DNA from: Thalassotalea euphylliae
Lineage (GTDB): Bacteria > Pseudomonadota > Gammaproteobacteria > Enterobacterales > Alteromonadaceae
Length of the DNA stretch: 64,000 bases
Assembly (NCBI RefSeq): GCF_003390375.1
Contig: NZ_QUOT01000001.1
Location: 3,720,001 to 3,784,000, forward strand
Direction: 5' to 3'
Shown piece by piece: positions 27,735 through 36,849 of the stretch. How positions within the stretch are numbered: position 1 is the stretch's first letter; every line of letters starts with the position of its first letter. Both the position numbers and the translations under genes were made by a program. Under the pieces are notes generated by a model, which saw only the letters and a list, made by a program, of their open reading frames with translations, had not been told where the DNA came from and made no database searches.

Positions 27735-28100
27735 CTAAATCCACACATCGTTTTCAGCGGTTAAGTCAGAGGTTTCCTCTCCGGTATTTAACACGCCTTT
27801 GGGCTCAACCAGCATAATTTGGCATTCACTTTGCGCTATAGGCTTATGCTCTACACCTTTGGGCACAACATACATTTCACCTGCTTGCAGTGTAACCTTA
27901 CCATCTCTAAATTCGATCGTTAATGTGCCACTTATTACAATGAACACTTCATCAGTGTCGCTGTGTTGGTGCCAAACAAATTCACCTTCCACCTTTGCCA
28001 GTTTAAATTGATAATCATTCATCTCAGCTATGACACGTGGCGACCATTGTTCGGCAAACTTATCGAACTTTTCTTTGAAGTTAATGGCGGTGAAAGACAT
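27735..28100 (-). CDS. Cupin-domain protein
   Basis: 121 residues, a single cupin fold with metal-binding motif 1 FVWHQHSDTDEVFIVISG (about 37-54) and motif 2 GEMYVVPKGVEHKP (about 76-89). His residues at H39, H41 and H88 and Glu46 could bind a metal. Family members may be enzymes or sensors; no substrate is indicated. The start has a strong ribosome site (aaggag). Confidence 0.83.
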   Translation of the reverse strand: MSFTAINFKEKFDKFAEQWSPRVIAEMNDYQFKLAKVEGEFVWHQHSDTDEVFIVISGTLTIEFRDGKVTLQAGEMYVVPKGVEHKPIAQSECQIMLVEPKGVLNTGEETSDLTAENDVWI

Positions 28101-28231
28101 TGCTGCTCCTTGGTGTTTATTGCTCAGCTCTATATGATGTTACCTTGAGTGTCCTTATAGGAAAGGCTTTTCAGTATTTTCGTGCAAGTAACTGCCTATA
28201 CTCCTGTTAAACCTCGAAAAAATAGTAGTGA

Positions 28232-28567
28232 TTAAATACCGTAATCGCGTTCAACTTTTGTAATACGTACTTTAAAGCTTTTATACCAAAGCTCGTGACC
28301 TCTACGCTGCGCTAGTTGGTGCTCGGCATTCATCTTCCACGCTCGAATAGAGTCAAGATCTTGCCAATAAGAGACGGTGATACCAAGACCTTCACGCGCT
28401 GATTCTATGCCTAAAAAGCCAGATTGCTGGCTGGCTAAATTAACCATATGCTCGGCGGTTTTTGCATAGCCATCGTCGTTAGCGGTGTTATTAGCTGTGC
28501 CATCTACATTTATCAAGGAAGTAAATATCACGGCATAGTAGGCCGGTTTAGGGATCTTAGCAATCAT
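28232..28567 (-). CDS. Antibiotic biosynthesis monooxygenase (ABM)-fold protein
   Basis: 111 residues from the ATG at 28567 (an upstream GTG adds two residues). The ferredoxin-like ABM fold is indicated by YYAVIFTSL, AEHMVNLASQQSGFLGIESAREGLGITVSYWQDLDSIRAWKMNAEH, and a C-terminal WYKSFKVRITKVERDYG. Family members oxidise small aromatic compounds or have no known substrate. It is cytoplasmic, alone, and followed by a weak AT-rich spacer. Confidence 0.8.
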   Translation of the reverse strand: MIAKIPKPAYYAVIFTSLINVDGTANNTANDDGYAKTAEHMVNLASQQSGFLGIESAREGLGITVSYWQDLDSIRAWKMNAEHQLAQRRGHELWYKSFKVRITKVERDYGI

Positions 28568-28704
28568 AATCACGGTTTACTTTTTTAACTTTCAGAAATG
28601 ACCATAGTATAGATACCGTAAAGCAAAGGGCTTGGTTAACGAAACATATGGTTTTCGGGTTTCAGTGATTAACGCCTATTATCTATTGCGGTTTATAACA
28701 ACAA

Positions 28705-29757
28705 TTATTTTGATTGGGCATCTTTATTTTGCTCTAGCATCTGATCCATCATTTGAATAAAACGTTCTCTAAGAACACCTTTTTGCTTTGATATCAGCGC
28801 TTCGTATTTGCTAGGAAACAAGAACAAATGGCTTTGATTCGCTTCATCTTTTAGCTTATTAATTAAAGGCTTTAAGCGTTTTTCATTTTGCTCAAACTGC
28901 TCAATTAACTCGTAGCAAACAATGATGCCATCAATTTTGGGATTCCACCAAGCATCTGGTCCAGAGCATTGGCTTTCAAAATAAATGGTCACTGGCTTGG
29001 GCAGCTTGATAGCTTCATTCACTCGACCAAGAATATAAGCAACCCGCTCTGATGATTGCAACCACTCTAGTATGGCCTTGTGCGCGGGACGAGAAGGCGT
29101 TATGTATTGCACATTTACTTTTGGGTGAACAGCACTAGCGTTTACTTTGGGAACAGGGTGCCAGTTTTCATCGAAGGTTACATAACTGTAGTTGTCGGCA
29201 AGCCAGCTCAATGTTTTTCGGTTTTGTTGGAACTCAAGGTCGCAATCCCAAGCGCGTTGATAAGGAAGCCACGCCTCTTTTCGAATTTGCTCTAACTTAT
29301 CTACTGCCGCACCATACATCAGGCAAGTAACGTCATAAAAACGTTGAATCGACAATGGATGCACATCCCAAAAAGCAATAGATGAGTGTTCTACTTCTTG
29401 CTGCCATTCAATCATCCATTCTGCGGAGATAGAAATCATCTGATCTAATAAATCATCTTCCACATCGCGACTGTTTACCATCATAAACATAGTGGCGATT
29501 TGATCGGCCGCTTTTTCTCGGCCACCCAATACTGGAATATTGTTTAACTCAATAATCGCATGGGCTAGTTCGTGCAATAGCGCAAATTCAAGATTGCTCT
29601 CAACATAAAAGTGGGGGGTGTTAAATGCAGAATCTATTGTTAGGTTGGAAAATGCAGAGTTATCAGCACTTTCATCACTTTCAGTTATGTCAGTGGCGTG
29701 TGCTGACAACTGAAAAAAGCTGAACAAGCAGCACATGGCTAACGGCTTAATGCTCAT
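28705..29757 (-). CDS. DUF4344 putative metallopeptidase
   Basis: 350 residues with a signal peptide (about 1-21, cleavage near SAHA|T). A zinc-binding HELAH motif at about 62-66 is followed by GGREKAADQIATMFM, the pattern of the DUF4344 metallopeptidase family. A second conserved region IYFESQCSGPDAWWNPKIDGIIVCYELIEQF lies near residue 260. It is presumed periplasmic. No processing target is known. The start is supported by ggagg six bases upstream. Confidence 0.84.
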   Translation of the reverse strand: MSIKPLAMCCLFSFFQLSAHATDITESDESADNSAFSNLTIDSAFNTPHFYVESNLEFALLHELAHAIIELNNIPVLGGREKAADQIATMFMMVNSRDVEDDLLDQMISISAEWMIEWQQEVEHSSIAFWDVHPLSIQRFYDVTCLMYGAAVDKLEQIRKEAWLPYQRAWDCDLEFQQNRKTLSWLADNYSYVTFDENWHPVPKVNASAVHPKVNVQYITPSRPAHKAILEWLQSSERVAYILGRVNEAIKLPKPVTIYFESQCSGPDAWWNPKIDGIIVCYELIEQFEQNEKRLKPLINKLKDEANQSHLFLFPSKYEALISKQKGVLRERFIQMMDQMLEQNKDAQSK

Positions 29758-29771
29758 AACTCTGCCTCCGT

Positions 29772-29816
29772 AGTGAGATAAAAAAGAGTGAGATAAACAA
29801 TAGTGAGTTTAACAAG
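29772..29816. repeat. Tandem repeat, 15-bp unit, three copies, last degenerate
   Basis: agtgagataaaaaag, agtgagataaacaat and agtgagtttaacaag are consecutive at 29772-29786, 29787-29801 and 29802-29816, just upstream of the DUF4344 gene. Confidence 0.75.
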
Positions 29817-29835
29817 CTTTGCTGATCTGTGAGGT

Positions 29836-30306
29836 TTAGTCACCATAGAAAATAAGCGCTGACTCCTCCAATAACTGGCGATAATCTTGCTCGCTAATCT
29901 CACCTTGTTCAAGTTGCTTTTGTGCATCAACATTTCTTAAATAAAATTGGTTTTCAATATCTGCCAGAATATAGCCGTATTCCGTTTCCGTAATAATATT
30001 GGCGTGAAATGCAGCCTTCGAAGATTTTTTCGTCCAATAATCAGCAGCAGTGGGCTTAGGGTAAGAATAGTCTTTTTGCAGAATAGCTGGTTCGGAAACT
30101 CTTGCTACCTCCATACCTTGGGCGATCGCTTGTTGTGCACACCAATTAAGTAGCCAGTCGACAGAGTCTTTTACGCCGTATGGATGCCAATCATAACCTG
30201 CTGTGCACTCACCAACTTTTTTACCTTCAGCGTTATATAGATCTAATTGGCCGCTAGCACAACCAAACAACGTGACTGTTAAAACAACAATAGTTAAATG
30301 CTTCAC
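29836..30306 (-). CDS. Predicted lipoprotein with DUF2799-like features
   Basis: 156 residues. A lipoprotein signal (MKHLTIVVLTVTLFGCAS) puts the lipidated Cys at about 16. Features resemble the DUF2799 family: GKKVGECTAGYDWHPYG, WCAQQAIAQGMEVAR, and a C-terminal SHOCT-like helix AQKQLEQGEISEQDYRQLLEE. It is probably anchored to an envelope membrane. The start is GTG at 30306, with aaggaa five bases upstream; no ATG is available nearby. No function is known. Confidence 0.68.
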   Translation of the reverse strand: MKHLTIVVLTVTLFGCASGQLDLYNAEGKKVGECTAGYDWHPYGVKDSVDWLLNWCAQQAIAQGMEVARVSEPAILQKDYSYPKPTAADYWTKKSSKAAFHANIITETEYGYILADIENQFYLRNVDAQKQLEQGEISEQDYRQLLEESALIFYGD

Positions 30307-30334
30307 TAATATTCCTTAGTTTTTTACAACTGCA

Positions 30335-30709
30335 CTAGCAGGGGCTTCGACCATGAAACTGAATATACAGTTGTTTGAGAACATCAGGCATTAATGTCCA
30401 ATATGGTGATGCATGCTCTGCTTTTACCCGCCAGAATAAATTCTCGATAAAGGCTACGTCTATACAGTTTTTGATATCATCACTTTCAAAAAGGTACTTT
30501 TGTCTAAAGTATTCGAAAATTGATTTGTATTGGGCTGGTTCGCTACCTTTGGACATCTCATCATTGATGGCATTCGCTAAACTTTCAAACCACGAATATG
30601 CGAAACTTGGATCAAGTTCATCCCACTGGTTTATGTGAGCGATATCAGCTTTGAGTGTAATTTCTGGAAAAGTGGCTCTAAACTCTTCGTACATTTCTTG
30701 CAATAGCAT
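30335..30709 (-). CDS. Hypothetical protein, 124 aa
   Basis: 124 residues, mixed helical, with no membrane segment or signal peptide. Segments such as LLQEMYEEFRATFPEITLKADIAHINQWDE and SFAYSWFESLANAINDEM recall small proteins of unknown family often seen beside toxin or immunity genes, but I cannot confirm a link. The C-terminus includes a single Cys (GRSPC). It is transcribed in the same direction as its neighbours, with a weak ribosome site. Confidence 0.5.
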   Translation of the reverse strand: MLLQEMYEEFRATFPEITLKADIAHINQWDELDPSFAYSWFESLANAINDEMSKGSEPAQYKSIFEYFRQKYLFESDDIKNCIDVAFIENLFWRVKAEHASPYWTLMPDVLKQLYIQFHGRSPC

Positions 30710-30808
30710 TGATAGTTCTAAGCCCCGACCAAATAATAAATGATACTTACTTAAACGAGCAAAATACTTGTGTTCAGGTGGCTACTTTTTTGACTCGGTA
30801 GGCACCGA

Positions 30809-31198
30809 TTAACTCGGAATACAGAGCCACATAATGGCAAATGAACAGGCTATGCCGAATCCCCAGACAATTGAGCGTAAAAGGCCAATATTGAGTAGGT
30901 AAAGCAGGTGATAGGCAACTCTTAAAACAATATGAGCAATGGCAAGAGTTTGAATTGTTTCGCCTGTAGTATTTGTCGCAATAGCTAGCAAAATCGCAGC
31001 GGTAAAGACAATCAGCGATTCAAATGCGTTTTGATGGGCCGCTAGGGCACGAGCACCAAAGCCAGTTAACTTCGTTTGCTGCTCTCTCGGGTGGTTGTTG
31101 TCATAACCACCAATTTTATTCATCGCCGCGGCCAACGGCGCTTTTGCAATATAGGGCAGTAGCGCTGCTATAATTAGACACCAAATTAATGTAATCAA
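30809..31198 (-). CDS. MAPEG family protein (second copy)
   Basis: 129 residues, four transmembrane helices and the MAPEG core motif GARALAAHQNAFESLIVFTAAILLA with the conserved Arg and Asn/Glu. The sequence is only distantly like the first MAPEG protein at 26415-26837. The start is TTG at 31198 preceded by aaggaa. It lies 32 bp downstream of the GT51 gene on the same strand, so it may be transcribed from the same unit. Confidence 0.84.
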   Translation of the reverse strand: MITLIWCLIIAALLPYIAKAPLAAAMNKIGGYDNNHPREQQTKLTGFGARALAAHQNAFESLIVFTAAILLAIATNTTGETIQTLAIAHIVLRVAYHLLYLLNIGLLRSIVWGFGIACSFAIMWLCIPS

Positions 31199-31230
31199 TG
31201 TGTTGTTCCTTCTTAAGATTTAATAGGTAA

Positions 31231-31956
31231 TTAGTTACTTTTGAGCCTTGAATTAAATACATTTTGCTTTCGGTTATAACTTTCGCGGCATACAAATGTT
31301 ATTTGCTTTTCCCCACTATCAGGCAAAAGGTTGGCCGTTTTTAGTCTTATAGCTATATGTTTAATACGCTTGTCGAATTTATTTAACCATTGTTTACTTA
31401 TATTAGAGGGCTCAGGGTATTTCAATCGAGCAATTATGAGTATTGCATCAGAGTATTTGAGTTTGCTAAGTGGAAGTTCTACGATATTTTTTAACCTTAA
31501 AGTACCAATGCTTGCTTGGCCGTAATAAGCTATAAAGAGATACGCAGTCCCAATTCTATCTTTCTCTGATAATGAAGCCACATGAACAGCAAGCAACTGC
31601 TCATATAGCTTTCGTTTCAATGTTCGTTGGTAATTATCGACAACTACCCGCACAAATTGTTGCTCTATTGTACTTGCTCCTTGTATGGAACCTCTGAGAT
31701 TAGATATCAATGCTCTGATGTATGCTATTTGATCTACCTCAAAATGAAAGTTGTTGCGGTGATCTTCGGCTATTTTTAGTGTTAGTAATAGCTCTTTGGG
31801 GAGTTTTACATTGCCATATTTTGAAGCAATATCAAGGCACTTTTTTGTGTCATTTCTAAAGCCCCACCAGTTAAATTTATAAGCGAGTTTCGAAATAACT
31901 AAATAAGGGATTGTAACTATAAAGTAGCAAAGCTTTAAAAAGGATGTCTTTGCCAT
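31231..31956 (-). CDS. Stand-alone GT51 peptidoglycan glycosyltransferase-like protein
   Basis: 241 residues. An N-terminal transmembrane anchor (LCYFIVTIPYLVISKLAY) is followed by the GT51 (penicillin-binding-type transglycosylase) core. All motif positions can be seen: KIAEDHRNNFHFEVD (catalytic Glu retained, Phe and Gly of the classic motif altered), QGASTIEQQFVR (canonical GGSTITQQ), QRTLKRKLYEQLLAV, and YLFIAYYGQASIG. There is no transpeptidase domain, so it resembles a diverged MtgA. Codon use is AT-richer than in flanking genes. Its first 22 bp overlap the upstream membrane/beta protein gene, so the two are expressed together. Confidence 0.8.
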   Translation of the reverse strand: MAKTSFLKLCYFIVTIPYLVISKLAYKFNWWGFRNDTKKCLDIASKYGNVKLPKELLLTLKIAEDHRNNFHFEVDQIAYIRALISNLRGSIQGASTIEQQFVRVVVDNYQRTLKRKLYEQLLAVHVASLSEKDRIGTAYLFIAYYGQASIGTLRLKNIVELPLSKLKYSDAILIIARLKYPEPSNISKQWLNKFDKRIKHIAIRLKTANLLPDSGEKQITFVCRESYNRKQNVFNSRLKSN

Positions 31957-32426
31957 TCGGATAACCCATCTTGGTTTGCGACGAAAGAATTAAATGCCCC
32001 TTTTAACGAATCATTGTTCATTCTTATTAATTCAAAATAGTTGGTAGATTCTCTTCCACTACCTTGCTCTTTGATGTGAATATATAATTTATCTTTTGAT
32101 AAGTAATTTAATTCGTAATAACCATTTAAATCGCCTCTAGATCTTTTGTCACCTACATACTCTCTCTCACCAGTTGATGAGTTTTCGTAAACTTTTTCCA
32201 CGGTACCAGATAGCTTGCTACCTTCTCTCCATATCACAACGATATATCTTAGGATCATGCCTTTATATGGATTGTAGTCACTATTAACTGTAGTCATTTC
32301 GAAATGCCACTTTCCCGTAATATCAGGTATTCCAAATATCCTCTCTCTTAAAAAAAAGAAAAATAGAGCCAATATTGGCCCACTAATTAGAGTTGCGATA
32401 ACTCCAGCGACAATGTTGTCAAACAA
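31935..32426 (-). CDS. Membrane-anchored beta-rich protein, unknown
   Basis: 163 residues starting at a TTG (32426) with aaggag upstream. Residues 5-26 form one transmembrane helix (IVAGVIATLISGPILALFFFFL), followed by a charged turn (RERIFG). A beta-rich domain begins with DITGKWHFEM, a GxW-type opening of small barrels, and continues with alternating strands (RYIVVIWREGSKLSGTVEKV). The domain likely faces the cytoplasm or periplasm as a single anchored barrel. It overlaps the GT51 gene. No family was recognised. The layout resembles membrane-anchored sensor barrels, but that is inference. Confidence 0.66.
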   Translation of the reverse strand: MFDNIVAGVIATLISGPILALFFFFLRERIFGIPDITGKWHFEMTTVNSDYNPYKGMILRYIVVIWREGSKLSGTVEKVYENSSTGEREYVGDKRSRGDLNGYYELNYLSKDKLYIHIKEQGSGRESTNYFELIRMNNDSLKGAFNSFVANQDGLSEWQRHPF

Positions 32427-32611
32427 TACTAAAACTCCTTGCAGGGCTAATAGATTTTATTGAGGTAAGCTGTGACACTTATCACAAATTATTTTCCTAG
32501 TTGCTAATAGAACTTTAACGTAGAGAAATTTCCTTTACTAGCCAATAGGTTAAAAACCTATTAGTAATTTGTTTGAGAGCGCCATAGCGAAAAAAATACA
32601 AATGATTAGGC

Positions 32612-32638
32612 ATTAAAAAGCCCGCATTAAGCGGGCTT
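32612..32638 (-). terminator. Intrinsic terminator of purL
   Basis: On the minus strand, aagcccgc (32638-32631) pairs with gcgggctt (32625-32618) around ttaat and is followed by a T run (32619-32615). It lies 31 bp after the purL stop. Confidence 0.88.
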
Positions 32639-32668
32639 GATTAAGTTAGGTTTGCTGGCTACTTAATA

Positions 32669-35600
32669 TTAGCCAATAAACTTACGGGCATTGCGGAACA
32701 TACGTACCCAAGGTGAATCTTCACCCCATGAGTCTGGGTGCCATGAGTTGGCTACCGTGCGGAAGACGCGCTCTGGGTGTGGCATCATTATGGTCACGCG
32801 ACCATCTGTGGTGGTTAACGCGGTAATACCATCAGGCGAGCCGTTCGGGTTAGCTGGGTAAGTTTCGGTAACATCGCCGTAGTTGTTTACATAACGCATT
32901 GAAACGGTACCAGAGTCGTTGGCAGCATCAATCGCTTCATCTGAAACAAATTCAGTGCGACCTTCACCATGCGAAACCGCAATTGGCATACGCGAACCAG
33001 CCATACCTTTAAAGAAGATAGATGGGCTTTCTTGCACTTCAACCAATGAGAAACGTGCTTCGAAACGCTCAGACTCGTTCTGCACAAAGCGCGGCCAGTG
33101 CTCAGAGCCCGGAATAATTTCTTTTAGGTTTGATAGCATTTGACAGCCGTTACACACACCGAGTGAGAAAGTTTCTTCGCGGTGGAAGAAGGCTTTAAAC
33201 ATCTCGCGAGCATTAGCGTTAAACAAAATGGATTTCGCCCAACCTTCACCAGCGCCCAATACGTCACCGTACGAGAAACCGCCGCAAGCGACTAAGCCTT
33301 GGAAGTCAGCTAAATCAACGCGACCAGCCAGTATGTCTGACATATGTACGTCAATAGCGTTAAAGCCAGCGCGAACAAAAGCGGCTGCCATTTCTACGTG
33401 CGAGTTCACCCCTTGCTCACGTAAAATCGCCACTTTCGGATTAGTGCCCGCTTGTGCATCTTTTGCAATTAAGTCGGCAACGATATCTTCGTTGATATCA
33501 AAGCTTAACTCAGCGTTTAAGCCCGGATCTTCGGTATCAAATTTAACGTCGAATTCTTCTTGTGCGCATTCTGGGTTGTCGCGCATCGCTTGCATTTTTA
33601 ATGTCGTTTCTGCCCATACGGTGCGGAAGTAGGTGCGCGAATTTTCCAATACCACTTGCTCATTGCGAGTAAAGGTGATCATGTCAGTGTCGTTAATACG
33701 AGCAACGTCTGCGCAGTAATCTAAAATACCGTATTCAGAGAAAATGGTGTGAATCGCTTCGATATCGTCTTCGCGAATTTGAATCACCGCACCTAGCTCT
33801 TCGTGGAACAGGACTTCGGCATCAGTGCCTTCAAACACACTTAGGTCAACGGTGACACCTGTGTGACCAGCAAATGCCATTTCGGCGATGGTGGTAAACA
33901 AGCCGCCATCACTGCGATCGTGATACGCCAATAATTTGCCTTCGGCAACTAAGGTTTGCATCGAATTAAAGAAGCCGCGTAGCAGGTACGCTTCATCTAC
34001 ATCTGGTGTTTCTGTGCCTAAGTGCTGGTAAACCTGTGCTAAACATGAACCACCTAAACGGTTTTTACCGCCAGATAAGTCAATTGCAACGATGCGCGTG
34101 TCGCCCTGATCGGTGCGCAGTTGCGGCGTGACGGTTTTGCGAATATCTTCCACGCGACCAAAGGCGGTGATCACCAGCGACATAGGAGCCGTCACCGCTT
34201 TTTGCTCGCCGTCTTTTTCCCACTGGGTTTTCATACTCATTGAGTCTTTACCCACTGGAATGGTTAAGCCAAGCTCAGGACAAAGCTCTTCACCTACTGC
34301 TTTTACCGCTTCGTATAAACCAGCATCTTCGCCTGGGTGACCTGCTGGCGACATCCAGTTAGCGGAAAGTTTAATACGGTTTAAGTCGCCAATATCGGCA
34401 CCCGCAATGTTTGTTAGTGATTCTGCAACTGCTAAACGTGCCGAAGCGCCATAATTTAGTAGGGCCACTGGTGTGCGTTCACCCATCGCCATGGCTTCAC
34501 CGTGGTATGAATCTAACGAAGCTGCGGTTACACCGCAATCTGCGACTGGCACCTGCCATGGGCCAACCATCTGATCGCGCGCGACCATACCTGTTACCGA
34601 GCGGTCACCAATGGTGATCAGGAAAGTTTTTTCGGCAATGGTTGGTAAACGCAGCAGACGATCTGCCGCTTCAGCGACATCAATGTTCGCTAGGTTAATT
34701 TCATCACCCGCCGCTGTAGTTGTTTTAACGTCTTTGATAATTTTTGGTGTTTTACCTAATAACACGTCAAGCGGCAGGTCAATTGGCTTGTTTTTGTGCT
34801 CGTCATCGGCAAAGTGTTCGTCCGTTACTGTTAAGTGCTCTTCTTCGGTGGCTTTACCAACCACAGCAAATGGAGCACGCTCGCGCTGACAAATCGCTTC
34901 AAAAATCGGTAATTGCTCGTCAGAAACGGCTAGTACATAGCGCTCTTGTGACTCGTTACACCAGATTTCATGTGGCGCCATGCCCGGCTCATCGTTTGGT
35001 ACGTTGCGCAGTTCAAAGTTACCGCCACGGCCACCGTCAGACACTAACTCAGGGAAGGCATTAGATAAACCACCAGCACCAACATCGTGAATAAATAGAA
35101 TGGGGTTGTCGTCGCCTAGCTGCCAACAGCGGTCGATAACTTCCTGACAACGACGCTCCATTTCTGGGTTATCACGTTGTACCGAGGCAAAGTCTAAATC
35201 TTCACATGATTGGCCAGACGCCATTGATGATGCTGCGCCGCCGCCAAGGCCGATATTCATTGCTGGCCCACCTAATACAATGAGGTTAGCGCCAACGTTG
35301 ATTTTGCCTTTTTGCACGTGTTGCTCACGAATATTACCGAAACCACCCGCAATCATAATTGGCTTGTGGTAGCCGCGAACTTCTTCGCCATTAAATGAAT
35401 TTACTTGTTGCTCATAGGTACGGAAGTAACCGGTAATCGCAGGGCGACCAAATTCATTGTTAAATGCTGCGCCGCCTAATGGGCCTTCAAGCATAATATC
35501 TAGCGCAGTTACTATTCTGTCTGGTTTGCCGTAATCAATTTCCCATGGCTGTTCAAAACCTGGAATACGTAAGTTAGAAACCGAGAAGCCAACTAAACCC

Positions 35601-36598
35601 GCTTTTGGTTTTGAACCGACACCCGTTGCACCTTCATCGCGAATTTCACCGCCAGAGCCTGTTGCAGCACCCGGATACGGGGATATAGCAGTAGGGTGGT
35701 TATGGGTTTCCACCTTCATCAGAATATGAATGTTTTCGTGGCTGTAACCGTACTCTTTAGTTTCTGGATCTGGGTAGAAGCGACCTGCTTCAGAGCCCGC
35801 CATAACCGCAGCATTGTCTTTGTATGCCGATAACACGTAAGCAGGGTTTTCCTCGAACGTGTTTTTGATCATTTTAAATAGGGATTTTTCTTGTTTTACG
35901 CCATCAATCGTCCAGTCAGCGTTAAAAATTTTATGGCGGCAATGCTCTGAGTTTGCTTGAGCAAACATATAAAGTTCAATGTCGTGAGGGTTGCGGCCAA
36001 GTTTGGCGAAGTTATCAGCGAGGTAAGTAATTTCATCATCGGCTAGTGCTAAGCCTAAGCTGGTATTAGCTTTTACTAGTGCATCGCGACCACCGCTAAG
36101 TACGTCTACTGAACTAAATTCGCCAGGCTCTGCTTGCGCAAACAATGCTTGTGCATCATTAAACTCAGCAAAAATTGACTCCATCATGCGATCGTGTAAC
36201 AAGTTGTTAAGTAGTTTTTCTTGCTCAACCGTTAGCGTTCCGCCATTAATGTAATAAGCAATACCGCGCTCTAGGCGGATAACTTTATCTAAACCACAAT
36301 TGTGAGCAATGTCGGTTGCTTTTGATGACCATGGTGAAATAGTGCCAGGGCGAGGTGTGACTAATAACAAAGTGCCGTTTGGCTCGTGTTCTTCAATAGT
36401 TGGGCCGTAGGTTAACAGTTTGGCAAGTACCTCTGATTCATCAGTGTTAAGCGCTGCTGATAAATGGGCAAAGTGGCTAAACTCTGCGTATATGTCGTTA
36501 ACAGGAAGGCCAGCTTCAGCACATTGCGTTAATAATTTTTGAACTCTAAAGTCAGAAAGTGCCGGAGCGCCACGAAGGGTTTGGATCAACATCGCCAT
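32669..36598 (-). CDS. purL: Phosphoribosylformylglycinamidine synthase
   Basis: About 1309 residues, in the range of single-chain gammaproteobacterial PurL. It catalyses FGAR + glutamine + ATP to FGAM in purine synthesis. Visible features include the N-terminal substrate-binding domain (PALSDFRVQKLL), the ATP-binding PurM-like repeats with ETHNHPTAISPYPGAATGSGGEIRDEG-type motifs, and the C-terminal class I glutaminase with Cys in GVCNGCQML and the His/Glu of HGEGRTEF and MMPHPERVF. The start may be ATG at 36598 or 36592, or GTG at 36610; none has a strong ribosome site. Upstream no PurR-type operator was evident. It is divergent from mltF. Confidence 0.97.
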   Translation of the reverse strand: MAMLIQTLRGAPALSDFRVQKLLTQCAEAGLPVNDIYAEFSHFAHLSAALNTDESEVLAKLLTYGPTIEEHEPNGTLLLVTPRPGTISPWSSKATDIAHNCGLDKVIRLERGIAYYINGGTLTVEQEKLLNNLLHDRMMESIFAEFNDAQALFAQAEPGEFSSVDVLSGGRDALVKANTSLGLALADDEITYLADNFAKLGRNPHDIELYMFAQANSEHCRHKIFNADWTIDGVKQEKSLFKMIKNTFEENPAYVLSAYKDNAAVMAGSEAGRFYPDPETKEYGYSHENIHILMKVETHNHPTAISPYPGAATGSGGEIRDEGATGVGSKPKAGLVGFSVSNLRIPGFEQPWEIDYGKPDRIVTALDIMLEGPLGGAAFNNEFGRPAITGYFRTYEQQVNSFNGEEVRGYHKPIMIAGGFGNIREQHVQKGKINVGANLIVLGGPAMNIGLGGGAASSMASGQSCEDLDFASVQRDNPEMERRCQEVIDRCWQLGDDNPILFIHDVGAGGLSNAFPELVSDGGRGGNFELRNVPNDEPGMAPHEIWCNESQERYVLAVSDEQLPIFEAICQRERAPFAVVGKATEEEHLTVTDEHFADDEHKNKPIDLPLDVLLGKTPKIIKDVKTTTAAGDEINLANIDVAEAADRLLRLPTIAEKTFLITIGDRSVTGMVARDQMVGPWQVPVADCGVTAASLDSYHGEAMAMGERTPVALLNYGASARLAVAESLTNIAGADIGDLNRIKLSANWMSPAGHPGEDAGLYEAVKAVGEELCPELGLTIPVGKDSMSMKTQWEKDGEQKAVTAPMSLVITAFGRVEDIRKTVTPQLRTDQGDTRIVAIDLSGGKNRLGGSCLAQVYQHLGTETPDVDEAYLLRGFFNSMQTLVAEGKLLAYHDRSDGGLFTTIAEMAFAGHTGVTVDLSVFEGTDAEVLFHEELGAVIQIREDDIEAIHTIFSEYGILDYCADVARINDTDMITFTRNEQVVLENSRTYFRTVWAETTLKMQAMRDNPECAQEEFDVKFDTEDPGLNAELSFDINEDIVADLIAKDAQAGTNPKVAILREQGVNSHVEMAAAFVRAGFNAIDVHMSDILAGRVDLADFQGLVACGGFSYGDVLGAGEGWAKSILFNANAREMFKAFFHREETFSLGVCNGCQMLSNLKEIIPGSEHWPRFVQNESERFEARFSLVEVQESPSIFFKGMAGSRMPIAVSHGEGRTEFVSDEAIDAANDSGTVSMRYVNNYGDVTETYPANPNGSPDGITALTTTDGRVTIMMPHPERVFRTVANSWHPDSWGEDSPWVRMFRNARKFIG

Positions 36599-36849
36599 TA
36601 GTTTACTCACTAGTAAATTAGTTGCTTGTCACCACGGATCTTTAACGGTAAAACACAGACCAACCATGCACCAAATTCCGTGGTGAAAACATGGGGTAAA
36701 AATCGCGCGTATTATAGGAGAAACGAGGCGTATTAAACAGCAAAATCTTTGTAAGATTTTAACGAGCAATGGCTCTAAAACCTTGGCGTAGCGGCAAAAA
36801 GTGAAAAAATGCTTTAACTGTTTTTCAATTCACGACACAATGATTGGGT

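Noticed and set aside
31935..32426. Claim that this is a known CBASS or STING-like effector
   Set aside because: Only topology and a GxW-like opening are similar; no nucleotidyltransferase or other system gene is present.
33228..33632. Open frame opposite purL (and several similar ones at 32919-35064)
   Set aside because: Antisense shadow of a strongly conserved gene with no ribosome site or family features.
36742..36760. Hairpin aaaatctt/aagatttt upstream of mltF
   Set aside because: No T tract follows and the purL/mltF region has no gene ending there; probably chance or an operator of unknown kind.
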